From Erwinia persicina (GTDB lineage: Bacteria; Pseudomonadota; Gammaproteobacteria; Enterobacterales; Enterobacteriaceae): 64,000 bases of DNA. Under the pieces are notes generated by a model. That model worked only from the letters and a program-made list of their open reading frames with translations, was not told where the DNA came from and made no database searches. The DNA is taken from positions 540,269 through 604,268 of the forward strand of contig NZ_JACYMO010000002.1 in the NCBI RefSeq assembly GCF_014838825.1, given 5' to 3'. Below, one piece after another: positions 1-8,615 of this stretch. Numbering within the stretch: position 1 is the first letter of the stretch; each line of letters begins with the position of its first letter. A program made the position numbers and the translations under genes.

Positions 1-220
1 GCTGATCCAGCCCCAGCTGCTGATTCAGTGCCGCCACCGCCTGCGGCGTCGCGGACTGGCCGAGGATGGCCGTCGCCGCATTACCCGGCAGCAGCTGAAT
101 ACCGGCAAAAATCAGTATCGACACCAGCCACAGCATCACCACGCCCGCCAGCAGACGCTGGCCGGTCAGTTTTAACAGAGGAAAGTGGCCCTTCCCCCGA
201 CGTTCACGGAGTTCACTCAT
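1..220 (-). CDS. ABC transporter inner-membrane permease, oligopeptide/nickel type (N-terminus only)
   Basis: The frame begins MSELRERRGKGHFPL and runs into one hydrophobic segment followed by LPGNAAT and a Q-rich stretch ending QQLGLDQ. That is the N-terminal pattern of DppB/OppB-like permeases (first membrane span, then a periplasmic loop). It continues past the left edge. The start lies 6 bases after the stop of the solute-binding protein on the same strand, so the two are co-transcribed. The family forms the membrane channel of a peptide- or metal-type importer. The substrate cannot be read from this fragment. Confidence 0.85.
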   Translation of the reverse strand, partial: MSELRERRGKGHFPLLKLTGQRLLAGVVMLWLVSILIFAGIQLLPGNAATAILGQSATPQAVAALNQQLGLDQ

Positions 221-226
221 CAGCGC

Positions 227-1771
227 TTATGCAAACCACACTTTTTCTGCCGCGCGATTACCGCTCATGGTAAAGCCCGGAATGGCCACAAAGCCCTGAA
301 TTTTACTGCTGGCGGCATCCAGTGCATCGGCATACAGCGGAATGATTTCGCTGCCCTTCTCCACCAGCATGACCTGGATATCATGGTAGATCTGGCGGCG
401 TTTCTGTTCGTCCTGTTCGCCGCGTGCGGCCGTCACCAGCTGATCAAACGCCGGCTCCTTCCACTGTGACTCATTCCACGGAGCGTTACTGGTGAAGACC
501 AGCGACAGGAGCGCATCTGCCGTCGGGCGCAGCGACCAGTTGGACGAGACAAACGGCTTTTTCATCCAGACATTATCCCAGAACGCATCGTCCGGCACGC
601 GTTCGACCTTCAATGGAATGCCCGCCCGCTCAGCGGAATTCTGATAGAGCTGTCCGGCATCCACGGCCCCCGGGAAGCCCGCCTCAGCGACAGATAACAC
701 CAGAGGGCCACTGAAGCCGGCTTTCTGCCAGTGATATTTGGCTTTTTCCGGGTCATACGGACGCTGTGGAATATCTTTGGCAAAGTACGGACTGGAAGGG
801 AAGATCGGGTTATCGTTCGCCACCGTGCCATAACCGCCGAGCACGGTTTTGATCATCTGTTCGCGATCGATGGCATATTTCAGCGCCAGACGACCATCCA
901 GGGAGTTAAAAGGTGCGGCGGTTGCCAGGCCCGGGAAGGTGAAAATCTGGCTGTCGCGCGAGCGCAGCAGCTGGATAGACGGCATATTTTTCAGGCGGTC
1001 AACAATACGCGGATTCACACGGTTAATCAGATGCGCAGAGCCGCTGGCAAGGGCCGCGACACGCGCCGTGGAGTCACTCATCGCCAGCGTTTCAACCGAA
1101 TCCACGTGCCCACGGGCCGGGTTCCAGTGGTTCGGGTTGCGCTTCACCAGCGCACGCACACCGGGCTTAAAGCTTTCCAGAATAAACGCCCCGGTGCCGA
1201 TCCCTTTATCAAAACTCTCATTCTCTGCAGTGATGGCAAAGTGGACATCACTCAGTAGCGCAATGAATTCGACGTTCGGCTCTTTCAGCTTAATCGTCAC
1301 CTGATGGGGTGCCGTAGCTTCAAGGGATACCACCGGTTCCAGATAGCCTTTCACTGAAGAGCTGGATTTTTCATCACGATGATGGTTAAGCGAATAGACC
1401 ACATCTTTTGCCGTCAGGCTGCGGCCATCATGAAACTGTACGCCCTGGCGAATCGTCAGCACCCAGGTCTTGCTGCCGTCGCTGGTCTCCCAGCGCTCGG
1501 CCAGCGACGGGGTGATTTTGCCGTTTTCATCGACTTCAGCCAGGCAGTTGAACAACTGGGAACCGACAAAGTACATATAGGATTCAAACCAGAACGCCGG
1601 GTCAAGACGGTCGGTACTGGAGCCGTTATCCATGCCCACAATCAGGTGGCCGCCTTTTTTTGGCGTGGCGGGCACGGTTTCCGCCGCCCAGAGAGAGTGC
1701 AGCGGCAGGCTGGAACAGGCTGCGGCGACAGAGAGAGCCCCGGTAGTTTTGATAAAGTCGCGACGATTCAT
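227..1771 (-). CDS. ABC transporter extracytoplasmic solute-binding protein, family 5
   Basis: This 514-residue protein starts MNRRDFIKTTGALSVAAACS, a twin-arginine-like export signal ending near SLWAAE. The mature part has the family-5 layout: a DNGSSTDRLDP region near residue 50, the SLAERWETSDGSKTW block and the QFHDGRSLTAKDVVYSL block typical of DppA/OppA/NikA. A good AGGAAA ribosome-binding site precedes the ATG. It sits between a homocysteine methyltransferase gene and the permease. The ligand is therefore probably linked to sulfur amino acid metabolism, for example a methylated thiol compound, but that is inference from context only. Confidence 0.9.
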   Translation of the reverse strand: MNRRDFIKTTGALSVAAACSSLPLHSLWAAETVPATPKKGGHLIVGMDNGSSTDRLDPAFWFESYMYFVGSQLFNCLAEVDENGKITPSLAERWETSDGSKTWVLTIRQGVQFHDGRSLTAKDVVYSLNHHRDEKSSSSVKGYLEPVVSLEATAPHQVTIKLKEPNVEFIALLSDVHFAITAENESFDKGIGTGAFILESFKPGVRALVKRNPNHWNPARGHVDSVETLAMSDSTARVAALASGSAHLINRVNPRIVDRLKNMPSIQLLRSRDSQIFTFPGLATAAPFNSLDGRLALKYAIDREQMIKTVLGGYGTVANDNPIFPSSPYFAKDIPQRPYDPEKAKYHWQKAGFSGPLVLSVAEAGFPGAVDAGQLYQNSAERAGIPLKVERVPDDAFWDNVWMKKPFVSSNWSLRPTADALLSLVFTSNAPWNESQWKEPAFDQLVTAARGEQDEQKRRQIYHDIQVMLVEKGSEIIPLYADALDAASSKIQGFVAIPGFTMSGNRAAEKVWFA

Positions 1772-1831
1772 AATGGTGTGTTTCCTGATTTTTATTGTTG
1801 TTTTCCGCCACAGCGGTAGAAGATCGGGTGT

Positions 1832-2734
1832 TTACTTCAGTGCTGATGCCAGGCGTTGAATATGCTCCGGGCCAATACCGCAGCAGCCGCCGACCAGCGT
1901 CGCTCCCGCAGCCACCCACTCCTGTGCCCAGTGCAGATAACCTTCCGGGTGAGTATCTTTACGCAAACCACTCAGGCCTTCATTCGCGCCACCGCCGTTA
2001 CTGCCGTGCTCGAACGCATTAGCATAGACACCAATACCCGCTGGCGACCCCAGTCGCTGCAGGGCTGCTGCCGCCTGCTCTATCGCTGACAGCATCACTT
2101 CCGGGTGGCTGCAGTTAAACAGGATGTTTTCTGCCCCCAACGCCACCGCACTGGATACGGCAGCGTCGATGCTCTCCCCGGACCGCAGAGTGCTGGCTGG
2201 ACGGGGATGATCAGGGTCATCATGTAAGCTAAATGACAGCCACAGAGGCTGAGGCTGGGCCGCCACGGCCTGCTGTATGGCGTCGGCTTCTGCAATGGAG
2301 CTGATGGTTTCCCCCAGCCAGACATCCACATACGGGGTCTGGGCCTCCACCAGCACGCGATGGATTTCCAGTGCGCGCCCGGCGTCAAAAAGATCGGGAC
2401 GGTAAGACCCCAGAGCCGGTGGCAGGCTGCCCGCGACCTGAACCGGATGGGCAGCGGCATCGGCCGCCTGCCGCGCCAGCTGTCCTGCCAGAGCGGCAAG
2501 ACGTTGACCATCGGCGGCAAAGCGTTCGTCACCAATATGGAAGGGCACAACAGCATAACTGTTAGTGGTGAGCGTTTCTGACCCGGCAGCCACATAGCTG
2601 TCATGGACCTCACGCACGCGCTCCGGCGCCTCATACAGCGCCAGCGCCGACCATTCAGGCTGACGGAAAGGCGCTCCCACACGGGCCAGTTCGCGTCCCA
2701 TTCCGCCATCGAGGATCTTAATATGCTGCGTCAT
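1832..2734 (-). CDS. mmuM: Homocysteine S-methyltransferase (MmuM-like)
   Basis: The family transfers a methyl group from S-methylmethionine (or S-adenosylmethionine) to homocysteine, giving methionine, in the cytoplasm. The 300-residue product begins with a KILDGGMGREL block. It shows the zinc-ligand cysteines in FNCSHPE and the C-terminal VGGCCGIGPEHI motif, and its length is normal for the family. It is the first gene of an operon with an ABC importer rather than with the MmuP permease that E. coli uses. A perfect MetJ box lies upstream. The exact methyl donor is not shown by the sequence. Confidence 0.88.
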   Translation of the reverse strand: MTQHIKILDGGMGRELARVGAPFRQPEWSALALYEAPERVREVHDSYVAAGSETLTTNSYAVVPFHIGDERFAADGQRLAALAGQLARQAADAAAHPVQVAGSLPPALGSYRPDLFDAGRALEIHRVLVEAQTPYVDVWLGETISSIAEADAIQQAVAAQPQPLWLSFSLHDDPDHPRPASTLRSGESIDAAVSSAVALGAENILFNCSHPEVMLSAIEQAAAALQRLGSPAGIGVYANAFEHGSNGGGANEGLSGLRKDTHPEGYLHWAQEWVAAGATLVGGCCGIGPEHIQRLASALK

Positions 2735-2782
2735 CGGCCTGTTCCTGTTCAGATTTGTCTACTGCCTCCATGCTACACAAAT

Positions 2783-2814
2783 CGATGGCTATATGTCCAG
2801 ACGTCTATAAGGCG
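2783..2814 (-). promoter_or_regulatory. MetJ operator (tandem met boxes) upstream of mmuM
   Basis: An exact copy of the MetJ consensus AGACGTCT lies at 2799-2806. It is flanked in 8-bp phase by weaker boxes at 2783-2790 (about 5 of 8 matches), 2791-2798 (5 of 8) and 2807-2814 (4 of 8). MetJ binds cooperatively to such tandem boxes when S-adenosylmethionine is high. The position, 50-80 bases upstream of the mmuM start, fits repression of the mmuM-ABC transporter operon. Confidence 0.75.
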
Positions 2815-2907
2815 AAATACGGGATAGTTAATATTGGCAGAGGATAATCATTGCAGACGATAGGTTGGGGGGAACTGCGCTCAGAAAGAAACAGGGTAAG
2901 GCAGATT

Positions 2908-2930
2908 GCCGGTGGCGGGATGCCACCGGC
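2908..2930. terminator. Hairpin downstream of the rcnB-like gene
   Basis: A perfect 9-bp inverted repeat (GCCGGTGGC / GCCACCGGC, 5-base loop) lies just past the stop of the RcnB-like gene. There is no strong T-run on either strand, so it is only a possible transcript end or mRNA-stabilising hairpin. Confidence 0.4.
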
Positions 2931-2939
2931 AGGAGTGCA

Positions 2940-3356
2940 TTAATGGAGACCTGATAAATTGCCCAACAGGATCGCGGTGATCACCCCCGTCGCGGCGGCA
3001 ATCAGCACGTAGTTGCCATCAACATAGGCCCAGTGCGCGCCGTGGGGCGGTTCATACAGCCCGCGATCGCGCCAGTCATCAACGCGGTAATCGTCTCCAC
3101 GGAAGCGTTCCGGGGCCGGGTGACCGCGACGGAAGTCATGACCGTTCCAGGCAAAGTGGTCACGCTCCTGCGGACCACCGCGACGGCGATCGTCACGATC
3201 GTCATGACGGTCACTGTGACCGCGGTGCTCCTGTCCGCGATCCTGCTGCCACTGGGGCTCAGGACCGCGACCCGGGCCATCGGCAAAGGAGAGGGTGGAA
3301 AAAAGAGTGCTTGCTGTGAAAAGGCTAATCAGTAAAGTCAGTGTTGTTTTTTTCAT
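2940..3356 (-). CDS. RcnB-family periplasmic protein
   Basis: This 138-residue protein has a clear signal peptide (MKKTTLTLLISLFTAS ... LSFA) and a very charged, His/Asp/Arg-rich middle (HSDRHDDRDDRRRG). It ends in a conserved domain with RGHPAPERFR, VDDWRDRGL, and PPHGAHWAYVDGNYVLIAAATG followed by a short hydrophobic tail. These are the hallmarks of the RcnB domain, whose E. coli namesake is a periplasmic factor in nickel and cobalt homeostasis. The His-rich stretch could bind metal. No rcnA efflux gene is adjacent, so the role here is unproven. Confidence 0.8.
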   Translation of the reverse strand: MKKTTLTLLISLFTASTLFSTLSFADGPGRGPEPQWQQDRGQEHRGHSDRHDDRDDRRRGGPQERDHFAWNGHDFRRGHPAPERFRGDDYRVDDWRDRGLYEPPHGAHWAYVDGNYVLIAAATGVITAILLGNLSGLH

Positions 3357-3523
3357 ATTCGTATCCTCAGGTTGCTCACGGCCTGCTCACTGCCGCACAA
3401 CAAATATCGGGGATACTGCAACACTTCCCTATCTCACGAACTCCTAAAACCCGCTGGTTAGCGCTTTTTTTTCACCGTCTTAACGCAATCCTTACCCTGC
3501 CCGCTGAGCCCGCCCGGTCAGGC

Positions 3524-3955
3524 TTAGTTTTCCAGCTGATAGTCGAGGGTGATCTCAGCGCTGAGCAGTTTTGACACCGGGCAACCGGCTTTCGCCTGCT
3601 GAATAATCGTGTCAAACGCAGCTTTCTCAATGCCTGGCAGTTTCACCTTACTTTGCAGCGCCACTTTGGTGATGGCAAATCCGCCATCTACCTTATCCAG
3701 TGACACATCGGCGGTGGTATCAATGCTTTCCGCCGTATGGCCGGCATCGCCCAGCATCAGTGAGAGCGCCATGGAGAAACAGGCAGCGTGCGCAGCCCCA
3801 ATCAGTTCTTCCGGGTTGGTTCCTGCTTTACCTTCAAAGCGCGTGTTAAAACCATAAGGCTGCTGGCTTAATGCCCCACTCTCGGTTGAGATGGTGCCTT
3901 TACCCTGCTTGATATTGCCTTCCCAGTGCGCCTGTCCTTTCTTATGAATGGTCAT
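3524..3955 (-). CDS. osmC: Osmotically inducible peroxiredoxin OsmC
   Basis: This cytoplasmic, thiol-dependent enzyme reduces organic hydroperoxides. The 143-residue product has the length of E. coli OsmC and reads almost like it (MTIHKKGQAHWEG, TRFEGKAGTNPEELIG). Both catalytic cysteines are visible, in HAACFSMALS near residue 60 and AGCPVSKLL near residue 125. It stands alone between the RcnB-like and YodC-like genes with its own intergenic regions. Confidence 0.95.
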   Translation of the reverse strand: MTIHKKGQAHWEGNIKQGKGTISTESGALSQQPYGFNTRFEGKAGTNPEELIGAAHAACFSMALSLMLGDAGHTAESIDTTADVSLDKVDGGFAITKVALQSKVKLPGIEKAAFDTIIQQAKAGCPVSKLLSAEITLDYQLEN

Positions 3956-4084
3956 TGTTTATTCTCCGGTTATTTAACATCAGCTACCAGTATAGCCACC
4001 GTGCCAGAGACTGCGGAAAAATAGCCCACTTGCAGAATATTCCGGGCTGACAGACACTGTCAGTCCCCCTGTCAGGAGAAGACC

Positions 4085-4264
4085 ATGTTTAAACCAGATG
4101 ATTTTGTACAGTCCAAAACCGGCGGCCCCAAAATGCAGGTGCTGCGCGTCGATGGCTCAACATTGTATTGCGCCAGGGTGAATGATGCGGAGAAAAAAGA
4201 GGTCGCGGTAGCCGCTGATTCGGTCAATCTTTATCATGAAGAGGGCGATTTCGGCGTCTGCTGA
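4085..4264 (+). CDS. YodC-like small protein (DUF2158)
   Basis: A 59-residue protein begins MFKPDDFVQSKTGGPKMQV and ends HEEGDFGVC. The KTGGPKMxV motif followed by a short beta-rich segment with a Cys is the signature of the DUF2158/YodC family, whose function is unknown. A GGAGAAGACC ribosome-binding region precedes the ATG. It is transcribed away from osmC and towards the dehydrogenase cluster, and a hairpin follows its stop. Confidence 0.75.
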   Translation: MFKPDDFVQSKTGGPKMQVLRVDGSTLYCARVNDAEKKEVAVAADSVNLYHEEGDFGVC

Positions 4265-4284
4265 GATCGTTCATTAATCAAAAG

Positions 4285-4307
4285 GGGCGACCGTTACAAG
4301 GTCGCCC
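4285..4307. terminator. Hairpin between the yodC-like and cytochrome genes
   Basis: GGGCGACC and GGTCGCCC form an 8-bp perfect stem with a 7-base loop between two convergent genes. Read on the minus strand it is followed by CTTTTG, so it could end the dehydrogenase operon. On the plus strand there is no T-run. Confidence 0.45.
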
Positions 4308-4400
4308 GCTGATGAATAGCCGGAACAATTACCCGCGGCGTATCGCGGGGTGATCAGCCTCTGTTTTCAAAAGAGCGTGCAATAAAATAACCGGTACGGG

Positions 4401-5651
4401 CTATTTCTTCAGACTCTCCCTCACCTCTTTCACCTGCCCTGCGCTCACCGCATCCGCCTTGTTACTCCAGCCCTGACGAATAAAGGTCGCCAGCTGCGCC
4501 ACCTCCTCATCGCTCAGACGGCTGGCGAAGCCCGGCATCACCAATGTGGACGGCGATTTAGTCGTAGAGGGCTGCTGCGCCCCGGCGAGAATAGTGTGGA
4601 TCAGGCCGGTCGGATCACCGGCATTAACGAGTGTGCCCTGGTCCAGCTCCGGGAAGATACGCGGCGCGCCCTTTCCGGTGACGAAGTGGCAGGCCCCACA
4701 GTTATCCAGATAGAGACGCTCGCCGGTGGTCAGGTTTTTTGCCGCCGTCAGCTTCGCTTCGGTGGCACTCACCGTCCGGTCTGAGGACGGCACCGCCGGC
4801 TGGCCGCCGGTAAACTTCAGGTAAGCCGCGATTGCTTTCAAATCCGCTTCCGTCATCCACGACGTGCTGTGCTCAATCACCGAGGTCATCTCCCCGCCTA
4901 CCGCGGCTTTGTCATTACGCCCGGTAGCCAGATAATCCACGGTTTCCTGTTCGGTCCATTTTGGCAGGCCCCGCAGCGACGGAACTTCCCAGCCATTCAG
5001 ATTGCCGCCGGAGAGGAACCTGCTGTCGCTGCTGTCGAGTGCTTTCTCGTTCATGCCAATGCCGCGCGGCGTGTGGCAGCTGCCGCAGTGGCCGAGGCTT
5101 TCCACCAGATAGGCCCCGCGATTCACCTCTGCCGTGGCCCCGCCAATTGGCCGGAACGGCTCATCGCTGGCAAATGCCCAGTTCCAGAAGCGCATGCCCC
5201 AGCGCTGGCTGAACGGGAAGCTGAGATCGGTCTCCGGCGGCTGTTCGGCGCTCGGCTTCACGCCCTGCATAAAGTAGGCGTACAGCGCGTGCATATCCGC
5301 ATCGGTGATTTTAGCGTAAGCCGGATACGGCATTGCCGGATACAGGCGGGTACCATCCGGCAGCACACCTTTGCGTACCGCATCGGAGAACTGCTGCTCG
5401 GTATAGTCACCGATACCGTGCTGTTTATCCGGGGTAATATTTGTGGAGTAAATCGTGCCCAGACTGGATTCGATCGCCAGCCCGCCGGAGAACGCCGGTT
5501 TCCCCGCTACCGTATGGCAGGCGCCGCAGTCGCCCAGGCGCGAAATATATTCACCCTGCCTGACCAGGCTGTCGTCAGCCTGTACCGAGGCAGCAAAGGC
5601 CCCCGCCAGCAGCACGGCGTTGGCAAGCAGCAGGCGTTTAAAGTTCATCAT
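4401..5651 (-). CDS. Tri-haem cytochrome c subunit of a membrane gluconate/sugar-acid dehydrogenase
   Basis: This subunit passes electrons from the flavoprotein to ubiquinone at the periplasmic face of the inner membrane. Three CXXCH haem sites are visible (CGACH near residue 44, CGSCH near 190, CGACH near 320) after an N-terminal signal (KRLLLANAVLLAGAFAASVQA). The size of about 416 residues fits alcohol/gluconate dehydrogenase cytochromes. I chose the ATG at 5651 because an AAGGAG site lies 6 bases upstream of it and touches the earlier in-frame ATG at 5657. It is the last gene of a three-gene operon, 10 bases after the flavoprotein. Confidence 0.9.
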   Translation of the reverse strand: MMNFKRLLLANAVLLAGAFAASVQADDSLVRQGEYISRLGDCGACHTVAGKPAFSGGLAIESSLGTIYSTNITPDKQHGIGDYTEQQFSDAVRKGVLPDGTRLYPAMPYPAYAKITDADMHALYAYFMQGVKPSAEQPPETDLSFPFSQRWGMRFWNWAFASDEPFRPIGGATAEVNRGAYLVESLGHCGSCHTPRGIGMNEKALDSSDSRFLSGGNLNGWEVPSLRGLPKWTEQETVDYLATGRNDKAAVGGEMTSVIEHSTSWMTEADLKAIAAYLKFTGGQPAVPSSDRTVSATEAKLTAAKNLTTGERLYLDNCGACHFVTGKGAPRIFPELDQGTLVNAGDPTGLIHTILAGAQQPSTTKSPSTLVMPGFASRLSDEEVAQLATFIRQGWSNKADAVSAGQVKEVRESLKK

Positions 5652-5661
5652 CGTCATCTCC

Positions 5662-7431
5662 TTATGCCTGCACCATCGGGCCGGGGTTTTTCAGGTAGAT
5701 CTCTTTGATCGCCTGCGCGGCCATCAGGGTGATCGCACCGATGGTATCGGTCGGGTTCGCCTGGAAGTTCTGCGGGAAGGCGTTACCGCCCGGCACAAAG
5801 ACGTTATGCACATCCCAGCTTTGCAGGTATTTATTCAGCGCCGAGGTCTGCGGGTTGTCACCCATCACCGCGCCACCGACGTTGTGCGTTGACACGTATT
5901 TGGTCAGGTCAAAGTGGGCGTCCATCGGCAGGAAACTTTCACTGTAGCTGTCCGGATTCAGCTCTTTGGTGATATCGCTGACGATGCCTTTCAGGTGTTG
6001 CTGTAATTTCAGTTCGTTCTGTTTCCAGTCGAAGGTCATGCGCAGCAGCGGGTAGCCGTAGTCATCGGTGTAGTTCGGATCAAGGTCGAGATAAATATCA
6101 CGATACGACATGCAGGTGGTGGTAATGCTGATCTTCATTGAATGGCCGTACCACTCTTCCATCCCCTCTTTCCAGCCGGTTCCCCAGGCGGGTGTGCCTT
6201 TTGGCAGTGCGGTGCTGATCGGCGTCCCGGTGGCCTGTGAACTGTGGATCTTGGCACCACCAATAAAGCCCAGCCCCGGGCCGTCAAAGTTACCCGGCGA
6301 GATATCGTTAAACATCTGTCCGGTCGCCCCGGCGGTGGCAAACGGGTTAAAGTTTTTATCTTTAAAGAACAGCGTGGCACCGCCGTTGCTGAGGAAAGCG
6401 TAGTTACGGCCAATCACCCCGTCTTCCGTGATCGGATTATACGGTTTGCCAATGCCGGACAGCAGCATCAGGCGCACGTTGCAGAACTGGAAGCTGCTCA
6501 GAATGACGATTTTCGCCGGCTGGAAGCACTCGTTACCGTCTTTGTCGATGTAGATCACCCCTTTCGCGGTTTTCTTATCGTCATGCAGTACCACCTTCAT
6601 CACGTTGGCGTGGACTTCATAGGAGAAGTTATCCATCCGCTTCAGGGCATCCATAACCGCCGTCTGTGGTGAGGCTTTGGAGTAGTTCAGGCAGGGATAC
6701 TTACTGCAGTAGCCGCAGTAATTGCACGGGGCAATCTGGTTGCCGTACGGGTTAGTCCAGGCGCGGGATACACAGGCTGACGGGTTCGGGAACGGGTGAT
6801 AACCCAGTTTTTTCGCCGCCTTCACAAACATCGTATTATTCAGCGTATCGTCCAGCGGTGGCAGCGGGAACGGATTCGCGCGCGGCCCCTCAAACGGATC
6901 GCCACCTTCGAGGATCTGGCCGCGCAGGTTGCCGGTCAGGCCGGACTGCCCGCAGATCATCTCAAACTTCTCGTAATAGGGTTCGATCTCTTCCCAGCTG
7001 AACGGGAAGTCCATAATGCGCATGTCGTCCTGCAGCACACCCGGGCCGTAGGCCTGGTCAGCGTAAGTTTTCAGCTTGAGATCGGTTGGCGTTGGACGGA
7101 TCAGCACCGCCGTCCAGTGCAGGCCGGAACCGCCCACGCCGTTACCCGGGCAGAATGCGCCCCATTTACGGGTCGGCAGCGCGGTCTGACTCATATTGTA
7201 ACGCACGGTCACCGCCGCTTCGGCCGGGGTGGCCATCACTTTGTTTCGCACCGCATAGGCGTATTCATCGGCCGGTTTCGGGTAAGCGAACTCTTCATAA
7301 CCCCGATCGGCACCGCGCTCCAGCGCGCGGACTTTCAGCCCGGCCATCGCCAGCTCAATACTCATCAGCGAGCCAGCCCATCCCAGCCCGACAACAACGA
7401 CGTCGACTTCTTCTTTATTAATTTGAGACAT
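5662..7431 (-). CDS. GMC-family flavoprotein dehydrogenase (gluconate 2-dehydrogenase type)
   Basis: The catalytic FAD subunit has about 589 residues from MSQINKEEVD. It shows the N-terminal dinucleotide fold (VVVGLGWAGSLMSIELA) and the FAD-contact block GNGVGGSGLHW. A Cys cluster (CNYCGYCSKYPCLNY) is characteristic of this gluconate/2-ketogluconate/sorbitol dehydrogenase group. The C-terminal GMC signature (THNVGGAVMGDNP, PTDTIGAITLMAAQA) carries the catalytic His. It has no export signal of its own and probably crosses the membrane bound to the Tat-signal small subunit encoded just upstream. The substrate (gluconate, 2-ketogluconate or another sugar acid) cannot be settled by eye. Confidence 0.88.
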   Translation of the reverse strand: MSQINKEEVDVVVVGLGWAGSLMSIELAMAGLKVRALERGADRGYEEFAYPKPADEYAYAVRNKVMATPAEAAVTVRYNMSQTALPTRKWGAFCPGNGVGGSGLHWTAVLIRPTPTDLKLKTYADQAYGPGVLQDDMRIMDFPFSWEEIEPYYEKFEMICGQSGLTGNLRGQILEGGDPFEGPRANPFPLPPLDDTLNNTMFVKAAKKLGYHPFPNPSACVSRAWTNPYGNQIAPCNYCGYCSKYPCLNYSKASPQTAVMDALKRMDNFSYEVHANVMKVVLHDDKKTAKGVIYIDKDGNECFQPAKIVILSSFQFCNVRLMLLSGIGKPYNPITEDGVIGRNYAFLSNGGATLFFKDKNFNPFATAGATGQMFNDISPGNFDGPGLGFIGGAKIHSSQATGTPISTALPKGTPAWGTGWKEGMEEWYGHSMKISITTTCMSYRDIYLDLDPNYTDDYGYPLLRMTFDWKQNELKLQQHLKGIVSDITKELNPDSYSESFLPMDAHFDLTKYVSTHNVGGAVMGDNPQTSALNKYLQSWDVHNVFVPGGNAFPQNFQANPTDTIGAITLMAAQAIKEIYLKNPGPMVQA

Positions 7432-7535
7432 ATTTAACCCTATCAACCCTTATCGTTTCGCGTGCAGGCGTCTTAGCGCCAGCGCAAAGTCGTGGGGGTG
7501 TCATTGACAAAAAAACGAACAGACACTCAGCAAAC

Positions 7536-8261
7536 TCAGGCGCGTTCGCCCTTAATGCTGACCGGGCCTAAGGGATACGGGATGTTGTGCTGCTTCACCC
7601 ATTCCAGATAGCTGGCACGCGCGCCGGGGAAGCCAATGGCAATCCAGGCTTTCATCCCTTTATTGCCGCCGTACATCGGGTCAGAGAGATAACCATGCTT
7701 GGCATCGGAGAGCAGACCGCTGAAGAACTGGGAGGCTTTCAGGTCAGGCTCGCCAAGATCGGCGAAGTGGATATCGTTTTTTTGCAGCTGGGTCAGGACG
7801 CTGTCTTTATCCTGCTGGTTAAGCTGATGGAAAGGCTTCTGATGGTGCTGCAGGCACCACTGATGAGTCAGTTTGATGCCGATCTTGTAGATTTGCTGCG
7901 GACGGAAGGGGATCTGATACCCCATGGTGGCCGGTGCCTGGGGATTAAACGGCCCTTTCATATAGATCTCATCACCCAGATCGGTATGCATCTGCTGGTC
8001 GATAAAGATCGGCACATTGGTTTCCAGTGCCCCTGGAGCTTTGCCTTTCCCTCCGGCGGGGATCAGGCTGTCACAGGCGGCCAGAATAAACTGCCATTCA
8101 TCGCTGCTGAAGAAGATCGGCTGGTAGTCTGCCAGTTCCGGGGCGGCCATTTCGGCAGCCTGGGCGGCAGTCAGTCCCTTAAAGACCATCTCACCCAACG
8201 GCAATGCCAACAGCGACCCGAGTAAGAACTTACGGCGGGTAGTTTCTTTTTGAAGGAGCAT
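7536..8261 (-). CDS. Gluconate 2-dehydrogenase subunit 3 family protein (small subunit, Tat signal)
   Basis: From the ATG at 8261 the protein begins MLLQKETTRRKFLLGSLLAL, a good twin-arginine signal. An upstream in-frame ATG would bury this signal behind 17 residues, so I reject it. The body contains the family pattern (FFSSDEWQFILAACDSLIPA, MYGGNKGMKAWIAIGFPGAR). The small subunit is needed for assembly and Tat export of the flavoprotein in this enzyme class. It is the first gene of the operon small subunit, flavoprotein, cytochrome c. Confidence 0.85.
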   Translation of the reverse strand: MLLQKETTRRKFLLGSLLALPLGEMVFKGLTAAQAAEMAAPELADYQPIFFSSDEWQFILAACDSLIPAGGKGKAPGALETNVPIFIDQQMHTDLGDEIYMKGPFNPQAPATMGYQIPFRPQQIYKIGIKLTHQWCLQHHQKPFHQLNQQDKDSVLTQLQKNDIHFADLGEPDLKASQFFSGLLSDAKHGYLSDPMYGGNKGMKAWIAIGFPGARASYLEWVKQHNIPYPLGPVSIKGERA

Positions 8262-8615
8262 TTTTACGACTCTCACACACTGAGAAAATGGCATCCGCGC
8301 AGCGGATGTCATTAAGGTTAAAGAACTGTTTTTATCTGTTTACATTGCCGCAATCTTAACCATACAAAGATGTCAAAATGTAAAAATTGGAGTGTTAATG
8401 TTTAAAGTTAAGAGCAGGTATTTCTCCTAACATTTCATAACAATGCCATCATGAAATGCAGGGGTTAAAGGCAGGGATTTAGCAGAAATTCGCGCACGGG
8501 ATGGTAAAAAATGCAGGGAAATCCCGCATAATTAGTTTTTATCAGAAATAATAACCACAAGAAATAAAGTCATATAATTCTTGATTCATCCCGCCGGGTT
8601 TGACGGTCACTGGCC
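8262..8615. other. Intergenic region upstream of the dehydrogenase operon
   Basis: These 354 bases are AT-rich and carry no convincing gene. They must contain the promoter of the dehydrogenase operon (minus strand) and hold the probable terminator of the LacI-type gene. I could not pick out an operator palindrome with confidence. Confidence 0.6.
8505..8528 (-). terminator. Probable terminator of the LacI-type regulator gene
   Basis: On the minus strand, GCGGGATTTCCCTGC forms a short GC hairpin with one G-T pair and is followed directly by ATTTTTTACC. It lies about 90 bases past the regulator's stop and upstream of the dehydrogenase operon. Confidence 0.5.

Noticed and set aside
4869-5708. 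Long plus-strand open frame opposite the cytochrome c gene
   Set aside because: It is antisense to a gene with three haem motifs and shows no domain, signal or ribosome-binding site; high GC creates such frames.
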